Both the position numbers and the translations under genes were made by a program. A model generated the notes under the pieces. That model was not told the DNA's origin and ran no database searches. It was given only the letters and a program-made list of their open reading frames with translations. Shown one piece after another: positions 25,774-34,200 of a DNA stretch of 64,000 nt. Positions within the stretch are counted from its first letter, which is position 1, and the number at the start of each line of letters is the position of its first letter. The DNA comes from JAHFDS01 sp964593795 (GTDB lineage Bacteria; Myxococcota_A; Polyangia; JAHFDS01), in the NCBI GenBank assembly GCA_964593795.1, contig CAZQJC010000283.1:1-64000 (forward strand). Reading direction: 5' to 3'.

Positions 25774-26649
25774 ATGAAGCTGCACGGAGCCATGACCGCC
25801 ATCGTCACGCCGTTCCGCGGCGGAGAGGTCGACGAGCCCAAGCTGCGCGAGCTGGTCGACTGGCAGATCGGGAGCGGCATCGACGCCCTCATCGCCTGCG
25901 GCACGACCGGCGAGAGCCCCACGCTCTCCGAGGCCGAGCACCTCCGCGTCGTCGAGATCGTGGTCGCCCAGACGAAGGGCCGAGTGCCGGTGCTCGCCGG
26001 CGCGGGCTCGTACGCGACCGACAAGGCGATCGCGCTCGGCAAGGCGGCCAAGGAGCGCAAGGCCGACGCGCTCCTCGTGGTCACGCCCTACTACAACAAG
26101 CCCACGCAGGACGGCCTCTACCGGCACTTCCGCGCGATCGCGGAGTCCGCGCGCCTGCCGATCGTGCTCTACAACGTCCCGGGGCGCACGGGCGGCGATC
26201 TCCTGCCCGACACCGTGGCGCGCCTGTGCGACGTGCCCGAGGTGGTCGCGATCAAGGAGGCCACGGGCCAGGTCACGCGCGCGCAGGACATCATCCGCCG
26301 CTGCGGCGAGCGGATGACCGTGCTCTCGGGCGACGACGCCACCTGCATGCCGCTCTACGCGATCGGCGCCAAGGGCGTCATCAGCGTCCTCTCGAACGTC
26401 GTGCCCGACAAGGTCGCCGCGTGCTGGGACGCCGCCGCCGCGGGGGACCTGGCGCGCTCGGCGCGCATCCACTACGAGACGCTCGATCTCTGCGACGCCC
26501 TCTTCCTCGAGTCGAACCCGATCCCGGTCAAGGCGGCGCTCGCCATGATGGGCAAGATCCAGGAGGAGCTGCGGGCGCCCCTCTACCCGATGAGCGACGC
26601 GCCCCGCGCCAAGCTCCGCGCCGCGATGACGGCCCTGCAGCTCGTCTGA
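25774..26649 (+). CDS. dapA: 4-hydroxy-tetrahydrodipicolinate synthase
   Basis: DapA condenses pyruvate with aspartate semialdehyde, the first dedicated step of the diaminopimelate/lysine path. The 291-residue length is normal. The Schiff-base Lys is in VAIKEATG, the active-site Tyr in TPYYNKP, and the GTTGES and NVPGRTG motifs are intact. The ATG has no Shine-Dalgarno but lies 7 bases after a -10-like box. Its stop shares one base with the dapB start. It is the first gene of a four-gene unit with dapB, murQ and anmK. Confidence 0.96.
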   Translation: MKLHGAMTAIVTPFRGGEVDEPKLRELVDWQIGSGIDALIACGTTGESPTLSEAEHLRVVEIVVAQTKGRVPVLAGAGSYATDKAIALGKAAKERKADALLVVTPYYNKPTQDGLYRHFRAIAESARLPIVLYNVPGRTGGDLLPDTVARLCDVPEVVAIKEATGQVTRAQDIIRRCGERMTVLSGDDATCMPLYAIGAKGVISVLSNVVPDKVAACWDAAAAGDLARSARIHYETLDLCDALFLESNPIPVKAALAMMGKIQEELRAPLYPMSDAPRAKLRAAMTALQLV

Positions 26650-27365
26650 TGACGCGCCTCGCCCTCTCCGGCGCCGCGGGGCGCATGGGCCGCATGATCG
26701 CCGCCTCCGCGAGGTCCGCGGGCGTCCCCGTCGTGTGCGGCATCGACCGCGCGACGGCGGACCTCGGATTCCCGGTGGTCGCCACGCCCGCCGAGGCCCT
26801 GGCCCACGGCCCCGACGTCCTCATCGACTTCTCGTCGCCCGCCGGCGCGATCGCCTGCGCCGAGGCCTGCGCCCGCGCGGCCGCAGCCGGCAACCTCGTC
26901 GGGCTCGTCGTGGGCACGACCGGCCTCGAGCCCGCGGAGCGCGCACGCCTCGTCGAGCACGCGCGGCAGATCCCGCTCCTCGTCGCGCCCAACACCTCCG
27001 TCGGCGTCAACGTGCTCTATCGCCTGCTCGCCGAGGCGACGCGCCTGCTGGGCGCGGACTTCGACGTCGCGATCGTCGAAGGCCACCACAAGCACAAGAA
27101 GGACCGCCCGAGCGGCACCGCGCTCGCGATGGTGGCGGCCATCGAGGCCGCGGGCGGCAAGAAGCCCGACGTGGCGGCCTTCCGCGGCGGCGAGGTCGTC
27201 GGCGAGCACACCGCCTACTTCCTCGCCGAGAGCGAGCGGATCGAGATCACGCACCGCGCGAGCTCGCGCAGCGTGTTCGCCGACGGCGCCGTGCGCGCCG
27301 CGCGCTGGCTCGCGGGCAAACCTGCCGGCCTCTACGAGATGAAGGACGTCCTCGGCATCGCCTGA
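26649..27365 (+). CDS. dapB: 4-hydroxy-tetrahydrodipicolinate reductase
   Basis: DapB reduces the DapA product using NAD(P)H. This protein is 238 residues, slightly short of the usual 265-270. The NAD-binding motif LSGAAGRMGRMI is present, with the catalytic EGHHKHKKDRPSGTA segment and the IDFSSPAG and VGTTGL loops. The ATG overlaps the dapA stop (TGATG), so translation is coupled. It delivers the precursor for meso-DAP in peptidoglycan and for lysine. Confidence 0.95.
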   Translation: MTRLALSGAAGRMGRMIAASARSAGVPVVCGIDRATADLGFPVVATPAEALAHGPDVLIDFSSPAGAIACAEACARAAAAGNLVGLVVGTTGLEPAERARLVEHARQIPLLVAPNTSVGVNVLYRLLAEATRLLGADFDVAIVEGHHKHKKDRPSGTALAMVAAIEAAGGKKPDVAAFRGGEVVGEHTAYFLAESERIEITHRASSRSVFADGAVRAARWLAGKPAGLYEMKDVLGIA

Positions 27366-27385
27366 TACGCTCGTCGAGGCGGGCC

Positions 27386-28321
27386 ATGACCGACTACGCG
27401 CGTCTCCTCACCGAGCAGGCCGGCGACGAGTCGATCGAGCTCGACACCCGGAAGCCCATCGAGATCGTCGACGCCCTCCTCGGTGCCGAGGCCTCGGTCG
27501 CGCGCGCCGTGCGCGCCGAGCGCCGCAAGATCGCCGCGGCGGCCGTGCTCATCGCCCGCACGATGAAGGCCGGCGGGCGCCTCGTCTACGCGGGCGCCGG
27601 CACGAGCGGGCGCCTCGGCACGCTCGACGCCGTGGAGTGCGGGCCGACGTTCGCCGTGCCGCCGTCGATGATCCAGGCCGTGATCGCGGGCGGCCCGCGC
27701 GCGCTCGTGCGGTCGGTCGAGGGCGCCGAGGACGACCCGAAAGATGCAGAGAAGCGCATGCGTCGCGTCGCGCTCGACGGCAAGGACGTGCTCTGCGCGA
27801 TCGCCGCCAGTGGCGTCACGCCGTTCACGCTCGCGTGCCTCGAGTACGCGCGCTCGCGCCGCGCGGCCACCATCTTCATCACGTGCGCGGACCTCAAGGC
27901 TGCCGCCAAGGCCGGCGCCGCGGCCCCCGGCTGCGACCTCCTCATCAACCCGCGCGTGGGACCCGAGGTGCTGGCCGGCTCCACGCGCCTCAAGGCCGGC
28001 ACCGCCACCAAGATGGTGCTCAACGCCCTGTCGACCACCGCGATGGTGGGCCTCGGCAAGGTGTACGGCAACATGATGGTCGACGTCCGGCCGACCAGCG
28101 CCAAGCTGCGCGCTCGCGCGTCGCGCATGGTGGCGGAGCTCTGCGACCTGCCGCAGCACGAGGCGGCCGAGGTGCTCTCGCGCGCGGGCGGGCGCGTCAA
28201 GGTCGCCGTCGTCATGGTCCACCGCGCGGTCCCGGCGGCCAAGGCGCGGGCGCTGCTCGACGAGGCCGGCGGGCGGCTTCGCCCGGTCATCGGCGACGTG
28301 CGCGTGCGCCGGCGGGGGTGA
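27386..28321 (+). CDS. murQ: N-acetylmuramic acid 6-phosphate etherase
   Basis: MurQ cleaves the lactyl ether of MurNAc-6-phosphate to give GlcNAc-6-phosphate in cell-wall recycling. This 311-residue SIS-fold protein carries the sugar-binding YAGAGTSGRLG, the ECGPTF segment, GAEDD and the VVGPE-like NPRVGPEVLAGSTRLKAGTA motif typical of MurQ. A GAGGCGGG site precedes the ATG, which lies 20 bases after dapB. The next gene (anmK) makes its substrate, so the two form a recycling pair. Confidence 0.95.
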   Translation: MTDYARLLTEQAGDESIELDTRKPIEIVDALLGAEASVARAVRAERRKIAAAAVLIARTMKAGGRLVYAGAGTSGRLGTLDAVECGPTFAVPPSMIQAVIAGGPRALVRSVEGAEDDPKDAEKRMRRVALDGKDVLCAIAASGVTPFTLACLEYARSRRAATIFITCADLKAAAKAGAAAPGCDLLINPRVGPEVLAGSTRLKAGTATKMVLNALSTTAMVGLGKVYGNMMVDVRPTSAKLRARASRMVAELCDLPQHEAAEVLSRAGGRVKVAVVMVHRAVPAAKARALLDEAGGRLRPVIGDVRVRRRG

Positions 28322-29487
28322 TCGTGCAGGCCGGGCCCGACACCCTCGCCCGCCTCCTGGCCGCGCGCGCCCGGCCGAGCCGCCTCGTCATCGGGCTCCT
28401 CTCGGGCACGAGCGCGGACGCCGCCGACGCGGCCCTGTGCGAGATCACCGGCGCGGGAGCCGACGCGAAGGTGCGGCTCGTGGCCTACCTCGAGGCGCCG
28501 TTCTCGCCGCCGCTCCAGCGCGAGGTGCTCGCCGCGAACGCAGCCTCCGCCGCGGAGATCGCGGCGCTTCACTTCCGGCTCGGCGAGGTGTTCGCGCAGG
28601 CCGCGCTCGAGGTCGCCGCGCGCGCGGGCGTACGCATCGGCGACGTGGACCTCATCGCCTCGCACGGCCAGACCGTGAGCCACCAGCCGCCGAGCCCCGG
28701 CCACCCCGGCGCGACCCTGCAGATCGGCGAGGCCGCGGTGATCGCGGAGCGCACGGGCATCCCCGTCGTGTGCGACTTCCGCGTGCGCGACATGGCCGCC
28801 GGTGGTGAGGGCGCGCCGCTCGTGCCGCTCGCCGACTGGATCCTGTTCCGCCAGCCGGGCCGCGTGCGGGCGCTGCAGAACGTGGGCGGCATCTCGAACG
28901 TCACCGCCGTGACGGAGGCCCTCGGCGACGTGCGCGCCTTCGACAACGCGCCCGGCAACATGGTGCTCGACGCCGCGGCGCGGGCCGCGTTCGGAGAGCC
29001 GTTCGATCGCAGTGGCGCGCACGCCGCGCGCGGCCGCGTCGACGAGGCGGTGGTGGCCGAGCTGCTCGCGCACTCGTTCCTGGCCGCGCCACCGCCCAAG
29101 AGCACCGGCCGCGAGGCCTTCGGCGCGAGCTTCGTCGATCCACTGCTCGCGCGCTTCGCGGGCCGCGGCGACGACCTCCTCGCGACGCTGACGACGTTCG
29201 TCGCGCGCGCGATCGCCGGCAGCTACGGGCGCTTCCTCGGGCGCCGGCCCGACGAGGTGCTCGTCAGCGGTGGCGGCGCCGAGAATCCCACGCTGCTCGC
29301 CGAGCTCGCCCGCGCGGCCGCGCCGATCCCGGTGGGCACGCTCGCGCAGGCCGGCATGGATCCCGCCGCCAAGGAAGCCGTCGCCTTCGCACTCCTCGGC
29401 AACGAGGCCCTCTTCGCGCATGCCGGCAACGTCCCCGCCGCGACCGGCGCCGCCGGCCCCCGCGTCCTCGGCAAGCTCGTCCTGTAG
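28318..29487 (+). CDS. anmK: Anhydro-N-acetylmuramic acid kinase
   Basis: AnmK opens and phosphorylates 1,6-anhydroMurNAc (released by lytic transglycosylases) to MurNAc-6-phosphate for MurQ. The 389-residue length is right for the family. Motifs include GLLSGTSADAADAAL (ATP phosphate loop), SHGQTVSHQPP, QNVGGISNVT, FDNAPGNMVLD and VSGGGAENP. The likely GTG start overlaps the murQ stop (GTGA); a second GTG two codons later is possible. A convergent lipoprotein gene stops 7 bases beyond. Confidence 0.95.
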   Translation: MIVQAGPDTLARLLAARARPSRLVIGLLSGTSADAADAALCEITGAGADAKVRLVAYLEAPFSPPLQREVLAANAASAAEIAALHFRLGEVFAQAALEVAARAGVRIGDVDLIASHGQTVSHQPPSPGHPGATLQIGEAAVIAERTGIPVVCDFRVRDMAAGGEGAPLVPLADWILFRQPGRVRALQNVGGISNVTAVTEALGDVRAFDNAPGNMVLDAAARAAFGEPFDRSGAHAARGRVDEAVVAELLAHSFLAAPPPKSTGREAFGASFVDPLLARFAGRGDDLLATLTTFVARAIAGSYGRFLGRRPDEVLVSGGGAENPTLLAELARAAAPIPVGTLAQAGMDPAAKEAVAFALLGNEALFAHAGNVPAATGAAGPRVLGKLVL

Positions 29488-29494
29488 AGCGCGC

Positions 29495-30229
29495 CTACCG
29501 CGGCGGGGCGGCCAAGCGCCGCAGGATCTCCGCCGCCGCGTGGCGACCGGCGATCTCGACCGGGCTGTGCGGCGTGGTCTCGAGGTCGTAGGTCATCGCG
29601 GGGAAGCTCGTCCCCGAGATCGAGCCCGCGGCGAGCTGCGCCATGCTCGCCATGATCTGCGCCATCGCGATGATCGACTGCAGCGCGGCCGCCCAGCCCA
29701 TCTTGGCCGGCGACGGCGAGAGCTTCGCGTAGGCCTCGATCCGCCCCAGCTCGCGCGTCCCCCCGCGTCGCCACAGGGTCACTCCGTCGAGCTCGAGCCG
29801 CGCTTCCCAGTAGTCCCCCGCCGAGCCGAACCCACCGATGCCGTCGCCGTACGTATTCAGCGTGATGCGCCCGACGCGACCCGCGATCTTCGCGCCGTCC
29901 GCCGACGCGGTGCCGAGGCGCACGTCGAGCCCCTGCCGCTTGAGCTCGGCGATCACGCCGAGGACCGTCAGCTCCTTCGCGGAGCCGTAGAGCTGCTGCT
30001 TCTGCTCGTCCGACAGGCCGAACAGCCCCGGCTGCTTGACCTGCAGGAGCCCCTCGTGGTGCGCGCCCGAGATCTCCGTCGCCCCGACCTCCAGCTCCAC
30101 CGCGACCGGGACCTCGCGCAGGAACCGGGGCACCTCGACGCGCGGCGGCTCCATCGGCGTCACGGGCGTGTGGCGCGTCGCGTTGTTCGCACACGCGGCG
30201 AGCATCACGACGAGCGCGACGGGCCTCAT
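29495..30229 (-). CDS. Lipoprotein of unknown function
   Basis: This 244-residue protein starts at MRPVALVVMLAACANN, with lipobox LAAC. The mature protein has an alpha/beta look (VPVAVELEVGATEISGAHHEG; AELKRQGLDVRLGTASADGAKIAGRVGRITL), reminiscent of periplasmic proteins of the CsgG or LPP20 type, and a hydrophobic Ala/Met-rich stretch (IIAMAQIMASMAQLAAGS) near the end. I cannot name a family. It is convergent with anmK and lies 74 bases downstream of the DapB-like gene on the same strand. Confidence 0.65.
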   Translation of the reverse strand: MRPVALVVMLAACANNATRHTPVTPMEPPRVEVPRFLREVPVAVELEVGATEISGAHHEGLLQVKQPGLFGLSDEQKQQLYGSAKELTVLGVIAELKRQGLDVRLGTASADGAKIAGRVGRITLNTYGDGIGGFGSAGDYWEARLELDGVTLWRRGGTRELGRIEAYAKLSPSPAKMGWAAALQSIIAMAQIMASMAQLAAGSISGTSFPAMTYDLETTPHSPVEIAGRHAAAEILRRLAAPPR

Positions 30230-30303
30230 GCCGCCGCTCGGGGCGGCCCTGCGCGTTTCACCTGTCGGCTCGGGGCTCGCCTGGCCGATTCTCCGACGCA
30301 TCT

Positions 30304-31269
30304 TCAGTCGATCGCCGTGCGCAGGCCCGGCCCGAGGACCCGCACGCGCCGGATCCCCGAGAGGACGGCGCCGATGGTCCCGCGATCCCCGTGGTAGCCG
30401 CCGGCGACGCGCGCGTCCACCGGCGGGTCCGACCGCAGCACGACCCGGTCGTGCGGCTCGGGCGCGTGCATGCTCATCTCGAGGTCGAGCCGCACCACCT
30501 CGCGGTCCTCGACGTGCGCGAGCGCCCGCTGCCGGACGCCGGCCACGCAGCCCTCCGGCAGGTCCCCGCGCGGGCTCTCCCGCGTCACCACGACGGGCGC
30601 GATGGTCTCCGACACCCGCGCCCCCGTGATCCCCAGCGCGCGTGCGCACAGGCGCGCCGACGCGGCCAGGCCCACGTGGCCGAGGCGGCCTGCAGCGACC
30701 CCCGCGTGGAACTCGGCGGGAGAGAGGCCGCTGCCGACCTTGACCTGGAGCGGCCCGCGACGCTTGCTCGCGTCCACGATTCGCGTCACGTGCACGTGCT
30801 CGACGCGCACGCAGGCCTGCGCCAGCACCGCCGGCCACCGGTCCATGACGAAGCCCGGGTTGATCCCCGTCCCCAGCACCGCGACGCCGCCCGCGCGCGC
30901 CGCCGCGTCGAGCCGCCGTGCGACCTCGGGCGACTCGCCCCACGGCTCGGCCAGCTCCTCGCACGTCGACACCACCGCCGCCCCGCGCGCCGCGCACTGC
31001 GTGACGCTCGACTCGAGCATGGCGATCCGCGAGCTCGTGCAGAGCACGACGACGTCCGGCTTCGCGCCCAGGCCGAGCCCCAGCTCCGCCGACACGCGGA
31101 GCCCGCTCGGACCATGACCGGTCAGCTCGCCGAGGTCACGCCCCGCCAGCGCGGGCGCGCTGTCCACCGCCGCGACGAGCGAGAGCCCCTCGTCGCCGAG
31201 AACGGCGCGCACACACTCGATCCCGATCGGGCCGAGCCCGACCACCGCCACGCGAATCGATTCGCTCAC
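30304..31269 (-). CDS. DapB-like / 2,4-diaminopentanoate dehydrogenase-like oxidoreductase
   Basis: This 321-residue NAD(P)-dependent protein has a Rossmann start VAVVGLGPIGIECVRA and the hallmark GTGINPGFVMDRWP of the dihydrodipicolinate-reductase-like / 2,4-diaminopentanoate dehydrogenase family. It is not the true DapB, which is encoded at 26649. The start GTG is preceded by AGAGGGGAG. It lies 25 bases downstream of the giant coiled-coil gene on the same strand. The substrate is unknown; an amino acid or amine dehydrogenase role is possible. Confidence 0.75.
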   Translation of the reverse strand: MSESIRVAVVGLGPIGIECVRAVLGDEGLSLVAAVDSAPALAGRDLGELTGHGPSGLRVSAELGLGLGAKPDVVVLCTSSRIAMLESSVTQCAARGAAVVSTCEELAEPWGESPEVARRLDAAARAGGVAVLGTGINPGFVMDRWPAVLAQACVRVEHVHVTRIVDASKRRGPLQVKVGSGLSPAEFHAGVAAGRLGHVGLAASARLCARALGITGARVSETIAPVVVTRESPRGDLPEGCVAGVRQRALAHVEDREVVRLDLEMSMHAPEPHDRVVLRSDPPVDARVAGGYHGDRGTIGAVLSGIRRVRVLGPGLRTAID

Positions 31270-31294
31270 TGATCTCCCCTCTCGGTGCTCAGTG

Positions 31295-34200
31295 CTACTT
31301 GTCCGGATCCTCGAGCGAGAGCGTCGCCTCGAACTCGGACAGCGCGCTCTTGTCCGTGCGGGTCGCCGGCCCCTCGACGCTGCCGACCGTGCCACCGACG
31401 CCTTCGGGCGCCAGGATGAGCTCCGGCCCGCGCGAGACGATCTCTTGCTGCAGCTCGACCACGCGGGCACGCGCGGCCACGAGGTCGCGCTCGAGCCCTC
31501 CGAGCCGGGCCCGCTGGGCCTCCAGCTCGCGCTCCGCCCGCGCCGCCCGATCCGCAACTTCGGCGGCGCGATGCTTCTCCTCCTCGAGCTGCCCTCCACG
31601 CTCGCGCACCTCGGCCTTGGCCATCGAGAGCGCCTCGAGCAAGCGCTGCCGCTCCCCGTCGAGGAGGACCGCCTCGGCGCGCTGCCCCTCGAGCTCGGCC
31701 CCTAGCTCACGCAGCCGGCTCTCCGCGCGCGCGAGCCGCTCGAGCTCGCCTCCGCGCTGCGCCTCGAGCGTTCCCCGCGCGGTCGCCTCGCTCGCGGCCC
31801 GCTCCGCCGCGGCGCGCTCGGCCGCCTGGACCTGCTCGACACGCGCGCTGGCCACGCGCTCGGCCGCTTGCGCCGACTCGAGCTCGCCGCGCAGGCGGGA
31901 CAGCTCCTCGCCGAGCCGCGTCGCCGCCCGTCGCCCCTCGTCCGCACCCGCGCGCAGCGTGGCCATCTCGGCCGACGCCGCATCCAGGGCCGCGCGCAGC
32001 CGGGTGACCTCGACCTCACGATCGCGCTCCGACGCGCCGTGCACGGCCTCGGCGCGCGTGAGCTGCATCGCGAGCTCGCCGATCCGCACCTCGCGCAGGG
32101 CGAGCTCCGCCCGCCCTCCATCCGCCGCGCGCTCCGCCTCCGCCAGCCGCGCCTGCGCCTCCTGCACGGCGCGCTGCGCGCTCTGCTCTGCGCCGATCGC
32201 CCGGGCGATCGCGTCCGACTCGCGCTGCCGGGCCGCGCGCTCGCGCGTCGTCGTCTCCTCGATCAACCGCTCGACCCGCGCCACGTGCCCGCGGCTCGCC
32301 TCCGCGCCCTGATCTGCGACGCGCGCCCGCTCCTCCGCCTCCTGCTGGGCTGCCTCCGCCCTGCGCGCTTGCTCGCCGGCCGATCGGGCCGCCGCCTGCG
32401 TGGCCTCGAGCCTCTGCTCGAGCTCCGTCGCGACGCGTCCGAGCTCGGAGGCGCGCACCTCGAGGACTCGGCGCTGCGCCTCCAGCTCCGACGCGCGCAC
32501 GTCGGCCGCGCGTCGCGCCGCCTCCGCCTCGCCGAGCTTGCCATCCACGGCCCGCCACGCGGCCTCCGCCTCGCCTAGCCGCGTCTCCAGCGCCCGCCGC
32601 GCCTCGCCGGCCTGCAGCAGCCGCGCCTCGAGCGCCCGCCGCGCCGACTCGGCCTCCGCCTCCTGCACCTGGCGCGTGCGCTCGAGCTCGGCGACCTGAC
32701 CCTCGACACCGCGCCGCGCCGCGAGCGCCTCCGCCACCCTGGCGTCCGCGAGGCGCCGGGTCTCCTCGACCTGGGCCTCCCAGCCCCTGCGCGCCTCCTC
32801 GAGCTGCGCCTCCATCGAGCGCCGGCCTGCCTCGGCCTCGGACACGCGCAGCTCCGCCGAGGTCCGCGCGCTCGCCAGCGCGACCTCGAGCCCCGCTCGA
32901 GACTGCTCGAGCTCGCCCATCCTGCGCGCGAGCTCGGCCAGTTGCGCGCGCGCCGCCTCGGCCTCTTGCCTCGCGCGATCGATCTCGACCGACAGCTTCT
33001 CGAGCTGCCCACGCCGCTCCGCAACCTCCTGCCGCGCCTGCTCGGCCTCCGCGGCCCGAGCCTGCACGAGCCCCTCGAGCTCCAGCACCCGCGCTGCCGC
33101 CGCGCGGGTCTCCTCTGCCCGCAGGCCACGCTCGCGATCGAGCTCGGCGGACAGCACGCGTGCCCGCTCGACCTCGCCGCGCACGGCGTCGAGCTCGACC
33201 ACCAGCTCGCGCCGCGCCGATTCGGCCTTTGCCGCCTCGTCACGCGCCGTCACCAGCTTGCGCGTCGACTCCTCGAGCGCCCGCTGGAGCTGCCCGCCCG
33301 CCGCCTGCTTCGCCTCGATCAGCTTGCGCGCGGACTCCGTGCGGATCTGCTCGGCCTTCGCCTCCGCGTCGCGGAACTTGGCCATCCACATCGCGACCTG
33401 GCTGTCGAGGAGCGCCAGCCGCTCCCGCGCCTGCTCGAGCTCCGCGCCGCCACCGCGCGTCGCCTGCTCGAGCTCGGCGATGCGCCTGCCGGCCTCCTCC
33501 AGCCGCTGCCCGGCCTCCGCGGCCTGCGCAGCGCCGGCGTCGCGCGACCGCGACACCTCGTCGAGCGATCGTTCGAGCTCCACCACCCGCGCCCGCGCCT
33601 CGGCGAGCTGCGCCTCGGCCCGCTCCGCCCGTCCGCGCAGCTCCACGGCCCCCGCTTGCAGCGCCGCGAGCTCGCGCGCGCCCGCCTCGGCCGCGGCGCT
33701 CACGTCACCCCGCGCCTCGCGCAGGAGCCGGCCCTCGAGCTCCGCCACACGCCGCCGCGCGGCCGCGTCGGACGCGGCGATCTCGTCGAGCCGCCCCGCG
33801 AGCTCCGTGGCCCGCGCCCGCTCACGCTCGACCGACGCCGCGAGCGCGCGCGCCTCCGCGCGTGCGTCCCCGAGCGCAACCATCGCCGAGTCCCGGGCGC
33901 GCTCCACCACCGCGAGCGCGGCCGCGTGACGTCCCGCGAGATCCGCGTCCATCGGCACGTGCGGGAGCCCGCGCGCCACCTGCGCCTCGAGCGCCACCTG
34001 AGCCTGCACCCGCTCGTCGAGCTCCGCCTCGAGCTCCTCGATCTGCGCGCGCGCCTCGGCGAGGGCCTCGGCCGCCTCGGCCGCCTCGCGACGCGCCTCG
34101 TCGAGCTCGCCGATCCCGCCGGCCCGCTGCTCGAGCTCGCGCTCCAGCCGCGCGATGCGCGCGTCCCGGGCCTCCACCTCGCGCCGCGCCAGCTCGCTCG

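Noticed and set aside
30304..31269. Second dapB gene
   Set aside because: It lacks the EGHHxxKxDxPSGTA active-site motif of DapB and carries the GTGINPGFVMD motif of the related dehydrogenase family.
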